DNA of 64,000 nt, taken from contig NZ_JBALOV010000050.1 in assembly GCF_036965045.1 (NCBI RefSeq), positions 1-64,000 on the forward strand, in the 5' to 3' direction. This DNA comes from Ferdinandcohnia sp036965045. GTDB lineage: Bacteria > Bacillota > Bacilli > Bacillales > Bacillaceae_L. Positions within the stretch are counted from its first letter, which is position 1, and every line of letters starts with the position of its first letter. Of this stretch, positions 15,360-24,160 are shown piece after piece. The notes beneath the pieces are model-generated. The model did no database searches and was not told the origin of the DNA. It saw only the letters and a list, made by a program, of their open reading frames with translations. The position numbers were made by a program, and so were the translations under genes.

Positions 15360-16730
15360 GTGCAAACACCCATCCAAAAGCCAATTGGAACTCAGGGTAT
15401 GATTATCTGCCTTCTTGCTATTGGATATGTCACTCTTGAATTGTTTCCTGTAGGATCGGTAAAAGCAATAGTATCCATCATGATAATTACTGTAGTTATC
15501 TGGATTCTTCCGCGTATCCGGGGCTCACTCATGATTATCAGCCTCATTCTATTAATCATTGGTATAATTTTCATGATTTCTTACGGCGCAACAGTTCGTG
15601 AGTGGCTTGATGCTGCAAGAATAAATCTTACTCTTGTTGCTATTTTCCTGTTCACCCCACTTCTCGGGATTCCGGTGCGGACAGGAGGATATGTTAATGC
15701 TCTTAAGTTGGTACTGTCAACGCGAATGAACAACCCTAATTTTTTCTTTGCAGGTTCGAGCCTGCTATCTCATATCTTAGGTGTTGTCTTGAACATTGGT
15801 GCCATATCAATCATCCACGAGCTTTCAAAAGCTTCAGATATCAAAAACAATAAGATGATTGCCGCATGCATAAATAGGGGGTTTATTAGTACCATATTTT
15901 GGGCCCCATATTTCTCTGCGATGGCTCTAATAACTAGTTCCCTTCCAGTTAAATGGGGTGATATTCTCTTTTATTCACTTGGTCTTAGTGGTATCGCACT
16001 TATTGTGAGTTATTTATTCGAGAGACCCTATAGGTTGGAAAAAGGTACAAAACTGAAACAAGCAGAAGGTGATACAAATGAGCTAAAAAAGGCAAAAAGA
16101 AAAGTAGCAGAACTATTTTTTCTTCTCCTATTGATGATAGTGGGAGTCCTCTTCATGGAGAAATTGACAGAGTCAAGCATGACCTTCATCATATGTGTTT
16201 TTTCCGCTCTTTTTCCGCTCATCTGGTGTCTTTTAAAGAGAGAATGGAAAAAATATAAAGTTGAGTTCAAACAACATATTTTCACTGGGATTCCTAGGAT
16301 GAAGAAAGAAATCGTCTTATTTCTAATTGCAGGATTTTTTAGCGGTGCTTTCGTTAAGACAGGCTGGAGTAGTGAACTCGTTAATGGACTTAATGTAGTA
16401 TTTTCTAGTTTTAGTATTGGAATTGCATATGCAATCGTGTTTTTAATAGTTCTTACAGCTGTAATCGGGCTGCATCCTATCGTAGTTGTTACTATTATCG
16501 TAACGAGCATTGATCCGACAATGCTTGGCATCTCTTATGAGTTTTTTGCCATCCTTCTTCTTTCAGGTTGGGGGATATCTAATACAGTAAGTCCTGCAAC
16601 TGCAGTAAACAATCTTTTATCAGGGCTAATGAAAACTGACCTTTTCGAGGTTTCTGTTCGTTGGAATTTAAAATATTCTATCGTAATGCTGATTATCATT
16701 CCATGTTATTTAAAATTTGTAGGGATTTAA
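15360..16730 (+). CDS. Polytopic membrane transporter of unknown substrate
   Basis: A 456-residue protein with about twelve predicted membrane helices and a charged central loop (KLKQAEGDTNELKKAKRK, about residues 230-250), giving two halves. Segments such as ARINLTLVAIFLFTPLLGIP, AACINRGFISTIFWAPYF and LSGWGISNTVSPATAVNN resemble the re-entrant loops of ion-transporter (IT) superfamily permeases. The GTG start lies behind AAAGGAG. It is followed after 13 bases by a hydroxyacid dehydrogenase gene, so it may import a hydroxy- or dicarboxylate; that is inference. Expression probably passes through leader A. Confidence 0.7.
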   Translation: MQTPIQKPIGTQGMIICLLAIGYVTLELFPVGSVKAIVSIMIITVVIWILPRIRGSLMIISLILLIIGIIFMISYGATVREWLDAARINLTLVAIFLFTPLLGIPVRTGGYVNALKLVLSTRMNNPNFFFAGSSLLSHILGVVLNIGAISIIHELSKASDIKNNKMIAACINRGFISTIFWAPYFSAMALITSSLPVKWGDILFYSLGLSGIALIVSYLFERPYRLEKGTKLKQAEGDTNELKKAKRKVAELFFLLLLMIVGVLFMEKLTESSMTFIICVFSALFPLIWCLLKREWKKYKVEFKQHIFTGIPRMKKEIVLFLIAGFFSGAFVKTGWSSELVNGLNVVFSSFSIGIAYAIVFLIVLTAVIGLHPIVVVTIIVTSIDPTMLGISYEFFAILLLSGWGISNTVSPATAVNNLLSGLMKTDLFEVSVRWNLKYSIVMLIIIPCYLKFVGI

Positions 16731-16743
16731 AGGAGGAATTATT

Positions 16744-17691
16744 TTGTATAAAGTAGTATCATCTTCACCAACGTTTGGTATGTATTCAAAACTTCCTGTA
16801 AACTATCTTGAAAATGAACAATGCACAGTATCGATCCTTGATAAAGATACAGCTAATAATGAGGAAAGGCTAGCGCTTGCCTTGAAAGAGGCTGATGCTT
16901 TAGTGGTAGGTGTTGAGAAAATTAGTAAGAAGGTAATAGATGCTGCAGAGAACTTAAAGGTGATTGCAAAGCACGGTGCAGGGGTTGACAATATCGACTT
17001 ACAGGCAGCAAAAGAAAGGAACATATCTGTTGCATTCGCACCGGGAGCAAATAAACATGCTGTAGCTGAACTGGCGTTTGGCCTTCTTTTATCTCTTGCA
17101 CGTGAGATACCTCTCACAAACCGTAAGGTAATAAATGGAGAGTGGCCAAGGGTGGTCGGTAGTGAATTATATGGTAAAACACTGGGTGTCGTCGGGACCG
17201 GAAGAATTGGAAAGGAAGTCATCAAAAGAGCCAGTGGCTTCAATATGGATATCCTAGCTTTTGACGTCTATCAGGATCAGAAATTACTAGAGTCAGGGGT
17301 TATATATGAGACTATGGATGTGATTCTAGAAAAATCGGATTTTATTACTATTCATACGGATTTGAACGAGCAATCAAAAAATTTGTTTAGTCATGAGGCT
17401 TTTAAAAAAATGAAAAAAAATGCTTACATAGTCAATACCGCAAGAGGTGGGATTATTGACGAAATGGCTCTTTATGATGCACTTATAAGTGGAGAAATCT
17501 CAGGTGCGGCGCTGGATGTATTCGAAAATGAGCCTACAGGAAACTCACCGCTGATTTCACTACCGAACTTCATTGCGACACCGCACATGGCAGGATATAC
17601 GGCTGATGCCCTAGAAGAGGTTGGGATGATTACCGCAAGGAATATTGTAAATGTTTTAAAAGGGGAAAAAGCTGAGTTTGAGTTAGTATGA
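16744..17691 (+). CDS. 2-hydroxyacid dehydrogenase (phosphoglycerate dehydrogenase-like)
   Basis: A 315-residue NAD-dependent dehydrogenase of the D-3-phosphoglycerate dehydrogenase branch. The substrate segment KVIAKHGAGVDNIDLQAA precedes GKTLGVVGTGRIGKEV (Rossmann glycines). The catalytic residues are Arg in NTARGGIIDE, Glu in FENEPTG and His in TPHMAGYT. The TTG start follows AAAGGAGG. It shares an operon with the upstream transporter. Sulfolactate dehydrogenase SlcC belongs to the same branch, but the substrate here cannot be decided. Confidence 0.88.
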   Translation: MYKVVSSSPTFGMYSKLPVNYLENEQCTVSILDKDTANNEERLALALKEADALVVGVEKISKKVIDAAENLKVIAKHGAGVDNIDLQAAKERNISVAFAPGANKHAVAELAFGLLLSLAREIPLTNRKVINGEWPRVVGSELYGKTLGVVGTGRIGKEVIKRASGFNMDILAFDVYQDQKLLESGVIYETMDVILEKSDFITIHTDLNEQSKNLFSHEAFKKMKKNAYIVNTARGGIIDEMALYDALISGEISGAALDVFENEPTGNSPLISLPNFIATPHMAGYTADALEEVGMITARNIVNVLKGEKAEFELV

Positions 17692-17805
17692 ACGATAAAA
17701 GAGTCAGTCTAGGGCATCTAGCAACATGCTATTATAATGGATAAACTGTCTTTAGAAAATATTAATATCCTAACTTTTTTTATTGAGAAAAACACTATTT
17801 TCATG

Positions 17806-17973
17806 TTGACAATAAAAAATATTATATGCTAACATTCAGATTATCGAAATATTTGAAAAGTATATTACAGCTGAATATCTACTGGGGGACTACCCAAATA
17901 GTCTCTCACTTCATAGATATAACTCAGTGACGTCCAAACTAGGTTTTAGGTTTGTTTGTCATTGAGTTTTTTT
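17806..17973 (+). ncRNA. Leader RNA B: paired helix, hairpin and terminator
   Basis: A possible promoter (TTGACA 17806-17811, weak -10 near 17830) precedes a structured stretch. ATATCTA (17875-17881) pairs with TAGATAT (17914-17920). Inside, TGGGGGACTA pairs with TAGTCTCTCA through ten pairs including G-U, with loop CCCAAA. The terminator is AACTCAGTGAC (17921-17931) / GTCATTGAGTT (17958-17968) plus T7. It has the same architecture as leaders A and C. It lies 230 bases past one gene and 170 bases before the gntR-family promoter, so it could be a small RNA, an attenuator or a late terminator. Confidence 0.5.
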
Positions 17974-18073
17974 GTTTAACTTTTTTCAAATGGAAGCCGT
18001 ACGGCCTTCGCCATATCTATTCAAAGGGGAGATACATAGCTGAATTATCAATAAATTATCTGAATGTTTAGTG

Positions 18074-18139
18074 TTGACGGAATATACTTTTTTTTGTAAT
18101 ATAAAAATCATATATCATATATCATATATGATATATGAT
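18074..18139 (+). promoter_or_regulatory. gntR-family promoter with a 26-bp perfect palindromic operator
   Basis: TTGACG (18074-18079), a 17-base spacer and TAATAT (18097-18102) form the promoter. Bases 18114-18139 are a perfect palindrome made of repeated TCATATA/TATATGA halves (CATATATG core), with a further half-site at 18108. It sits just past the predicted start of transcription and immediately before the regulator gene, as expected for autorepression. Confidence 0.7.
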
Positions 18140-18168
18140 TCTTGTCGAGGGATGTGATAAAAATAAAA

Positions 18169-18861
18169 ATGTATCGGACAAAAAAAGAAATGATTTATCA
18201 GATTCTGAGAGAAGAAATCCTAAACGGTCAATATAAATTTGGGGAAAAGTTAGTCATTAGCAGACTTGCCATTAGGTTTGAAAGCAGTGAAATCCCTGTC
18301 CGGGAAGCTATTAATCTATTAGAATCTGAAAAGTTAATAGAGTTCAAACCCCATGTGGGTGCTGTGGTTAGTACATTATCGGCTAAGGATATTCGGGAGA
18401 TTTTTGAATTGCGTGTAGAATTGGAAGGGCTCGCAACGAGATTGGCGGTAGAAGCGTTGACGGAAGAAAACTTTTCAGAACTTAGAAAGATACTGGATGA
18501 TTCCGTTCAAGCTTTTAAGGATAAGGATTACATCCGATTTGAAGAATTAAACGTAGCATATCATAACAAAATTTATTCCGCTTGTAATAATCAGCTCTTA
18601 ATTCGGACCATTGATGATCTGTGGAGCAACACCAAAAGATACCCTTCTTTATTTAAAGGAAATGATGAACATATTCAGGCTTCAATCCATGAACACGAAG
18701 ATATCTACAGGGCTTTATTGCGAAAAGACGGCATGCTTTCGGAAAGCTATATGATTAAACATAAAACACGTGCTGGTAGAGAAATTCTTCGGCTAACGCA
18801 ACAAGAATTTTATGATAAGCTCCATGCTCGTCTTATTCCTAAGTCAAGCAACAGTAATTAA
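18169..18861 (+). CDS. GntR family regulator, FadR/FCD type
   Basis: About 230 residues. An N-terminal winged helix (MIYQILREEILNGQYKFGEKL, then SSEIPVREAINLLESEKLI) is followed by an all-helical FCD ligand domain (from about residue 85; IREIFELRVELEGLATRLA and the AYHNKIYSACNN region typical of metal-coordinating FCD histidines). Such proteins usually repress catabolic operons and release DNA on binding an organic acid. The ATG at 18169 is preferred on family length; GTG at 18154 and TTG at 18142 are in frame and the ribosome binding site is weak. It probably controls the island around it and itself. Confidence 0.88.
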   Translation: MYRTKKEMIYQILREEILNGQYKFGEKLVISRLAIRFESSEIPVREAINLLESEKLIEFKPHVGAVVSTLSAKDIREIFELRVELEGLATRLAVEALTEENFSELRKILDDSVQAFKDKDYIRFEELNVAYHNKIYSACNNQLLIRTIDDLWSNTKRYPSLFKGNDEHIQASIHEHEDIYRALLRKDGMLSESYMIKHKTRAGREILRLTQQEFYDKLHARLIPKSSNSN

Positions 18862-19126
18862 TAATTTTTAGGAAACAAAAGAAATATATTCGTTTTGCAA
18901 AAAAACGATTAAACTAATCGTCTTGAAAGGAGGCACATAATGGGCATAAATATTGAACAGATCAAATAATTTCTCAATCCCAAATTTCCAAAAAGCCGGG
19001 AGAGGTGAGCTATTGTTCTCACTACTGATTTAATTTTAAATGAAAAACGCAAAAGGATATGGGTGTTCCAATGCAGGAACAAACGATTAACATTTTAAAT
19101 AAATTGGCGAAAGGATTAAATATATA
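18862..19126 (+). promoter_or_regulatory. Leader region of the FAH-tct operon with minicistrons
   Basis: No full gene is seen. ACGATTA-AAC-TAATCGT (18905-18921) is a perfect inverted repeat. It is followed by a strong ribosome binding site (AAAGGAGG) and a nine-codon frame MGINIEQIK (18940-18969). GTGAG/CTCAC forms a small hairpin near 19006-19022, and a 22-codon frame starts at 19059. These look like leader peptides or gene remnants. Confidence 0.35.
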
Positions 19127-19906
19127 ATGAAAATAGTGCAATTTTTAGAAAGCGGTACCAAGTCATATGGGGTATTGAAGGACGGGATTATCGTAAAAAT
19201 TGAGGGAGACATATTTGGTGAATACCGGGAGACAAATGAAAGATTCTCTCTTGCCGATGTAAAGCTACTCGCTCCGGTCAATCCAGGCAAAATAGTAGCA
19301 ATTGGTCTAAATTACAAAAAACACGCTGAAGAAGTGAACAAACCACTTCCGACAGAACCTATGATGTTCTTGGTATCCCCGACTGCTGTTATAGGACCAG
19401 GTGAGACAGTTGAACTCGTTAACCCTGAAAATCGTAATGATCATGAAGCTGAAATTGCAGTTGTTATTGGAAAAACTGCAGAAAATGTAAGTGTCGACGA
19501 AGCACTTCAATATGTATTGGGATACACAATCTGCAATGATATTTCGGACAGAGCACTTCAAAAGTTCGATGGGCAGTTTACAAGAGCAAAAAGTTTTTCA
19601 ACCTATAAGCCACTTGGACCAGTCATTGTAACCGATATCAATCCGGATGACCGACCGATTACATTGAGGGTGAACGGTGAGATAAGGCAAGATTCAAATA
19701 CTAGTGATATGATCTTCTCAACAGCTGAGATAGTTTCATTTGTTTCTAATGTCATGAGACTTAATCCGGGGGATGTCATTATTACCGGGACGCCATCTGG
19801 TGTATCGCCGCTTTATGATGGTGATACGGTAGAGGTGGAAATCGAAGGAATCGGAGTTTTATCAAATCCTGTTACTGTCAAGAACAGGGCAGTTTTACAC
19901 AACTAA
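19127..19906 (+). CDS. Fumarylacetoacetate hydrolase family protein
   Basis: A 259-residue enzyme. A short N-terminal domain leads to the catalytic FAH domain: GLNYKKHAEE, then the metal-binding HEAEIAVVIGK (two acidic ligands), GYTICNDISDRALQ, and KSFSTYKPLGPVIV before the C-terminal GDVIITGTPSGVSPL. Members hydrolyse acylpyruvates, decarboxylate oxaloacetate or act in catechol meta-cleavage pathways; which applies here is unknown. It is the first gene of the operon with tctCBA. Its start follows GAAAGGATT. Confidence 0.9.
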   Translation: MKIVQFLESGTKSYGVLKDGIIVKIEGDIFGEYRETNERFSLADVKLLAPVNPGKIVAIGLNYKKHAEEVNKPLPTEPMMFLVSPTAVIGPGETVELVNPENRNDHEAEIAVVIGKTAENVSVDEALQYVLGYTICNDISDRALQKFDGQFTRAKSFSTYKPLGPVIVTDINPDDRPITLRVNGEIRQDSNTSDMIFSTAEIVSFVSNVMRLNPGDVIITGTPSGVSPLYDGDTVEVEIEGIGVLSNPVTVKNRAVLHN

Positions 19907-19929
19907 TAAGGATTAAGGGGGAAATGCTG

Positions 19930-20940
19930 ATGAAAAAGAGAAAATTGTTATTTCCAATCATAGCTGCTGCAATGGCAATAGGGCTTTCTGCTTGCGGCAG
20001 TAATAAGTCGGGTGAAAAAACAGAGCTTGCCAGCGGTTCGACAAAATCTGATTACCCAACAAGAGCAGTCGAGATGATTGTCCCGTTTGCACCTGGAGGA
20101 ACGACTGACAGTTCTGCGAGGGCTATAGCGAGTGTTGCAAACAAATACCTTCCAAACGGGCAAAGTGTAACCGTAGTAAATAAGGATGGGGGAGCGGGAA
20201 CAATTGGTATGAATGAGGTAGCTCAAGCAAAAGGAGATGGATATACCATTGGAATGGCGACAATTGGCCCAATGACTATCAAAACTCATTCAAAAGAAGT
20301 CACTTATAAGCCTGAAGATTTTAAACCGATCATCCAAGTTGTTGCAACACCTAACGTACTTGTCGTAAAGTCTGATTCGGAAATAGAGACCTTCGAAGAT
20401 TGGATGGAGTATGTAAAGGATAACCCTAATAAATTTACATTTGGGACGAGCGGTGCAGGCTTGACCCAGCATATCACGATGGAAAATCTTATGACAAAAA
20501 CTGATGTGAAGGTTAAACACGTTCCTTTCCAAGGGGGAGCACCTGCTCTAACTGCTCTACTTGGAGGTAATCTTGAAGGGGCACTTGTTCAGACACCTGA
20601 AGCCATTCCTTATATAGAGGAAGGGACACTTCGTCCAATCTGGATTTCTGGGACATTCAAGCCTGAAGAATTAGAGGATATTCCTCTACTAACGGAAAAA
20701 GGCATTGATGTTAAAGGAGATGTCTGGACCGGACTTGTAGCCCCAGCATCGGTTCCGGATGAAGTGGTAAAGGTGCTACATGATGCATTTAAACAGGCAT
20801 TAGAAGACCCGGATGTAATTGACCAATTAAAGAAAATCGGAACAGAACCTGTGTACAAGAGTACTGAAGAATTTAAGAAAATTGTTCAGGATGACTATCA
20901 GTTAAACGGTGAAGTTCTTGAGGCTATTGGTCTAAAATAA
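19930..20940 (+). CDS. tctC: Tripartite tricarboxylate transporter substrate-binding lipoprotein (TctC/Bug)
   Basis: A 336-residue extracytoplasmic solute receptor. The signal peptide ends in the lipobox LSAC (Cys about 22). The Bug-family signature follows: VEMIVPFAPGGTTDSSARA, then KDGGAGTIGMNEVAQAKGDG, and TFGTSGAGLTQHITMENL. Together with TctB and TctA it forms a secondary transporter for carboxylates. The ATG at 19930 fits AAGGGGGA better than the ATG six bases earlier. A GGCGG/CCGCC stem after the stop may help keep receptor levels above the membrane subunits. Confidence 0.92.
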   Translation: MKKRKLLFPIIAAAMAIGLSACGSNKSGEKTELASGSTKSDYPTRAVEMIVPFAPGGTTDSSARAIASVANKYLPNGQSVTVVNKDGGAGTIGMNEVAQAKGDGYTIGMATIGPMTIKTHSKEVTYKPEDFKPIIQVVATPNVLVVKSDSEIETFEDWMEYVKDNPNKFTFGTSGAGLTQHITMENLMTKTDVKVKHVPFQGGAPALTALLGGNLEGALVQTPEAIPYIEEGTLRPIWISGTFKPEELEDIPLLTEKGIDVKGDVWTGLVAPASVPDEVVKVLHDAFKQALEDPDVIDQLKKIGTEPVYKSTEEFKKIVQDDYQLNGEVLEAIGLK

Positions 20941-21000
20941 CAATTTTTTGGGGCGGGTGGGATATTTCCGCCTTCCCTTTCTATTAAAAGGGGTGACATG

Positions 21001-21447
21001 ATGCGAAACGCAGGTGTTTTAGCGGCAATCCTGATAACAATATTTTCGGTTTTTTTTCTATACCATAGCACTAAGTTGGATTATCAAGGACCGCTCGGAT
21101 TTGGTCCCGGTTTTTTCCCGCTATGGCTGAGTATCCTCCTCTTGTTCCTTTCAATCTTATATCTGATGATGAGTTTTAAAGAGGTCATTGATATACGCGA
21201 AATTTTGCCAAAGGGAAAGTCATTGCTGGATTTCACGTTTATTCTCCTTTCCATGATCTTGTTTATCCTTCTAATAGAAAGAACAGGATTCGTCATCGCA
21301 GGAACGGTGTCCTTGATTGTACTTTTGTTTCGCACGTTTAAGTGGTATTTCACTCTTTCATTGTCCGTTGGAATCTCGCTTGCGATATTTATTATCTTCG
21401 CAAAAGGGTTGTCGATTCCATTCCCGGTCAATTCATTCGGGTGGTAA
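21001..21447 (+). CDS. tctB: Tripartite tricarboxylate transporter small membrane subunit (TctB)
   Basis: A 148-residue protein with four predicted membrane helices, the size and pattern of the DUF1468/TctB subunit: an N-terminal helix, then DYQGPLGFGPGFFPLWLSILLLFLS, which is the usual G-P-G-FFP motif, and two further helices. It sits between the TctC and TctA genes with 12 bases to tctA. AAAGGGGTG upstream favours the ATG at 21001 over 20998. Confidence 0.88.
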   Translation: MRNAGVLAAILITIFSVFFLYHSTKLDYQGPLGFGPGFFPLWLSILLLFLSILYLMMSFKEVIDIREILPKGKSLLDFTFILLSMILFILLIERTGFVIAGTVSLIVLLFRTFKWYFTLSLSVGISLAIFIIFAKGLSIPFPVNSFGW

Positions 21448-21459
21448 GGGGAGGAATTT

Positions 21460-22965
21460 ATGGAAACGTTTGGTCTGTTATTGAATGGTTTTTCTAATGC
21501 ACTAACATGGGAAAACCTATTGTTTTGTATAATTGGAGTATCGGTTGGAATGTTTGTAGGCGTTATGCCGGGGTTAGGGCCAGTTGCGGGGACAGCGATA
21601 CTTATTCCTCTCACCTTTGGCATGGATCCGACATCGGCGATAATTATGCTATCTGGAATTTACTACGGGGCAATGTACGGAGGTACGATTACATCTGTCT
21701 TAATTAATATCCCAGGTGAGGCAGCAAGTGTTATCACCTGTATTGATGGTCATCAGCTTGCAAAGCAGGGAAGAGCGGGCGTAGCCCTTGGTGTTGCTGC
21801 TGTTGGCTCATTCGTAGGTGGAATTACTGCACTTATTGGACTTGCTTTTATTGGACCACCGCTTGCAAGCTTTGCATTGAGATTCGGTCCGCCTGAGTTC
21901 TTTGCACTTATGATTCTTGGTCTTATGATGCTAATTGGACTTATGGGGAAGTCTCTTGTAAAAGGTTTCATTGCCGCGGTTTTTGGTCTCTTACTTGCTT
22001 TTGTAGGGATCGACCCGATTTCCGGAAGTTCTCGTTTCACTTTAGGCATCCCTGAGCTTTTTAGTGGGGTCGACTTTGTTATTGTTGCCATGGGGCTCTT
22101 TGGAATTTCTGAGATACTTTATAACGCTGATCAAGGGCAAACGGCTGAAAAGCCTGCGAGAGTCAAAGGACTATTCCCACGACGAGATGAATGGTCAGCT
22201 ACCCTAAAATCGATTGGGAGAGGAACAGGACTTGGAGTTTTGATTGGACTTGTACCTGGAGCGAACGCAGTGCTGTCGTCTCTTGCTTCCTACTCTCTTG
22301 AAAAGAAGATATCAAAAAATCCTGAGTCTTTTGGTAAAGGGGCAATTGAAGGGGTAGCAGGTCCTGAAACAGCAAACAATGCGACTAGTGGAAGTGCGCT
22401 TATCCCACTTTTTACTTTAGGGCTTCCCAGCTCTCCAACAGTTGCTGTTATACTTGGAGCATTTATCATGCACGGTCTTCAACCAGGTCCAAAAATTTTT
22501 AGGGAGAATTCGGATTTTGTATGGGCGGTAATTGCAAGTATGTTCATCGGGAATGTGATCCTTCTTATCATGAACCTTCCGCTTGCAAATCTTTGGGCAA
22601 AAGTTGCGCAGGTCCCATATAAGATTCTTCTTCCGTTAATCATGATGTTTACGATGGTCGGTGCTTATACTGTAAAAAATAGTGTCTTTGATATCGGATT
22701 AATGTTGATTTTTGGCGTTATTGGCTACTTCATGAAAAAGCTTGATATACCAATTGCGGCAACCGTTCTAACGCTTGTGCTCGGAAGCCAAATTGAATCT
22801 TCCTTTCTGCAGTCGATGGCAATCTCGGATGGGAACGCCGGCATATTCTTCACAAGGCCGATTTCCGCTGTCTTAATAGTCCTCACTGTCATTATATTCG
22901 TTGGGACGTTAATTGCGGGGCTTAAGAACAAAAAAAGTATGTTGGGCACCGATATGGAAATATAG
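21460..22965 (+). CDS. tctA: Tripartite tricarboxylate transporter large membrane subunit (TctA)
   Basis: A 501-residue protein with 11-12 membrane helices. TctA motifs are clear: GVSVGMFVGVMPGLGPVAG, then GIYYGAMYGGTITSVLINIPGE, then GLVPGANAVLSSLASYSLEKK, then EGVAGPETANNATSGSALIPL and FTLGLPSSPTVAVILGAF. It is the cation-coupled permease of the TctCBA system. It completes the transporter operon and is followed after 12 bases by the SDR gene, linking uptake to catabolism. Confidence 0.94.
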   Translation: METFGLLLNGFSNALTWENLLFCIIGVSVGMFVGVMPGLGPVAGTAILIPLTFGMDPTSAIIMLSGIYYGAMYGGTITSVLINIPGEAASVITCIDGHQLAKQGRAGVALGVAAVGSFVGGITALIGLAFIGPPLASFALRFGPPEFFALMILGLMMLIGLMGKSLVKGFIAAVFGLLLAFVGIDPISGSSRFTLGIPELFSGVDFVIVAMGLFGISEILYNADQGQTAEKPARVKGLFPRRDEWSATLKSIGRGTGLGVLIGLVPGANAVLSSLASYSLEKKISKNPESFGKGAIEGVAGPETANNATSGSALIPLFTLGLPSSPTVAVILGAFIMHGLQPGPKIFRENSDFVWAVIASMFIGNVILLIMNLPLANLWAKVAQVPYKILLPLIMMFTMVGAYTVKNSVFDIGLMLIFGVIGYFMKKLDIPIAATVLTLVLGSQIESSFLQSMAISDGNAGIFFTRPISAVLIVLTVIIFVGTLIAGLKNKKSMLGTDMEI

Positions 22966-22977
22966 GGGGAGATTTAA

Positions 22978-23742
22978 TTGAAACTGGAGGGAAAAGTATC
23001 CTTGATCACGGGTGCAGCCCGTGGGCTTGGCTATATTATGGCTTTGCATCTGCTAAGGGAAGGCGCAGTTGTAGTAATCAATGATATTGACGAAGATTCA
23101 GTAAAAGAAGCTCTGGCTTCTTTAAAAAAAGAAGGATATGAGGCCAACGGGTATGCTGCAAATGTTACGAATAAAGAGCAAGTTAAAAGTATGGTTAATT
23201 ATGTTATAGAAACCTTCGGAAAAATAGACGTTTTAGTTAACAATGCCGGGGGAGCACTTAGAACTCCAAAAAGGTTTGAGGAAATTACTGAGGAACATTG
23301 GGATCTTGTCCTTGATGTCAATTTAAAGGGAACGTTCCTTGTCTCACAAGCGGTTGTTCCCTATATGAAAGAAGATGGAGGAAGCATAATCAACCTCTCA
23401 TCCATTGGAGGAAGAACTGCAAGCATTGTTACAGGCGTCTCCTATGCAGCTGCAAAGGCAGGAGTCGTTGGTTTCACTAGAAGGCTCGCAAAAGAATTAG
23501 GACCTTTTGGAATCCGTGTGAACGCTGTAGCTCCAGGTCTTGTCCTATCGGGAGAACGCCTGCAAGAGACGTGGGACACAATGGTAGAGGAAGAAAAGGA
23601 AGAAGTTCTTGAAGCTATTCCATTAAGGCGCTTAGGAACAATAGATGAACAGGCAAAAGTAGTCAGCTTCCTTGCCAGTGATGAATCCTCTTATATGACC
23701 GGTGCTGTACTAGACGTAAACGGCGGTCGTTTCATGGGCTAA
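22978..23742 (+). CDS. SDR family oxidoreductase
   Basis: A 254-residue classical short-chain dehydrogenase. The nucleotide-binding motif is TGAARGLGYI, followed by NNAGG and the catalytic S...SYAAAKAG (Tyr and Lys) near residue 160. The C-terminal Y-M-TGAVLDVNGGRFMG is typical. The TTG start follows GGGGGAG. It ends the tct operon. The closest functional guess is a 3-oxoacyl-ACP-reductase-like or hydroxyacid/alcohol dehydrogenase of the same pathway. Confidence 0.9.
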   Translation: MKLEGKVSLITGAARGLGYIMALHLLREGAVVVINDIDEDSVKEALASLKKEGYEANGYAANVTNKEQVKSMVNYVIETFGKIDVLVNNAGGALRTPKRFEEITEEHWDLVLDVNLKGTFLVSQAVVPYMKEDGGSIINLSSIGGRTASIVTGVSYAAAKAGVVGFTRRLAKELGPFGIRVNAVAPGLVLSGERLQETWDTMVEEEKEEVLEAIPLRRLGTIDEQAKVVSFLASDESSYMTGAVLDVNGGRFMG

Positions 23743-23763
23743 ATTAATAAAAGGTGTTGAAGA

Positions 23764-23818
23764 CCCCCCTCATGTAATTTATAATATTATTTAATAATAA
23801 TAATTTTCAGACTGGGGG
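23764..23818 (+). promoter_or_regulatory. Possible hairpin masking the ribosome binding site of the next gene
   Basis: CCCCCC at 23764-23769 can pair with the GGGGG ribosome binding site at 23814-23818, enclosing an AT-rich loop of 44 bases. This could limit translation of the gene at 23824, but the stem is short. Confidence 0.3.
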
Positions 23819-23823
23819 ATCTC

Positions 23824-24156
23824 ATGGAAATAAAAGATACAGTTCTGGTCACAGGCTTTGCACAAGGGCCAAAAGGTACTACTGTTTATGAAACTTACAA
23901 GACAATAGGCGTTGTTCTCGTCATCAATACTAAGACAGGCGTGATTGAAGACGCACAATTTACAGTTATTACCCAGTTAATGAATACTTATCTAAGTACC
24001 CTTGTTAAGGGATATGATACAAAACAGGGGATTCATCCTTTATTAGAAGAAGTAAAAAAACATTGTTTTGCTCCTTCACAGGGGGCGGTAATTCAATCCA
24101 TCCGTTCCGCATGGGACAGATATAATGAAATAAGACAGGTACATTTGTCAAAATAA
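23824..24156 (+). CDS. DUF3870-like small protein
   Basis: A 110-residue soluble protein starting DTVLVTGFAQGPKGTTVYETYK, with IGVVLVINTKTGVIEDAQFTV and a C-terminal helix (GAVIQSIRSAWDRYNEIR). This matches my memory of the DUF3870 family, small proteins near carboxylic acid catabolism genes. It is separated from the SDR gene by 81 bases and followed at once by leader element C. The function is unknown. Confidence 0.65.
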   Translation: MEIKDTVLVTGFAQGPKGTTVYETYKTIGVVLVINTKTGVIEDAQFTVITQLMNTYLSTLVKGYDTKQGIHPLLEEVKKHCFAPSQGAVIQSIRSAWDRYNEIRQVHLSK

Positions 24157-24160
24157 CTGG

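Noticed and set aside
16028..16531. 167-codon minus-strand frame inside the transporter gene
   Set aside because: Antisense to hydrophobic codons, and its composition is that of a shadow.
21084..21623. 179-codon minus-strand frame over tctB/tctA
   Set aside because: Shadow of two well-supported genes.
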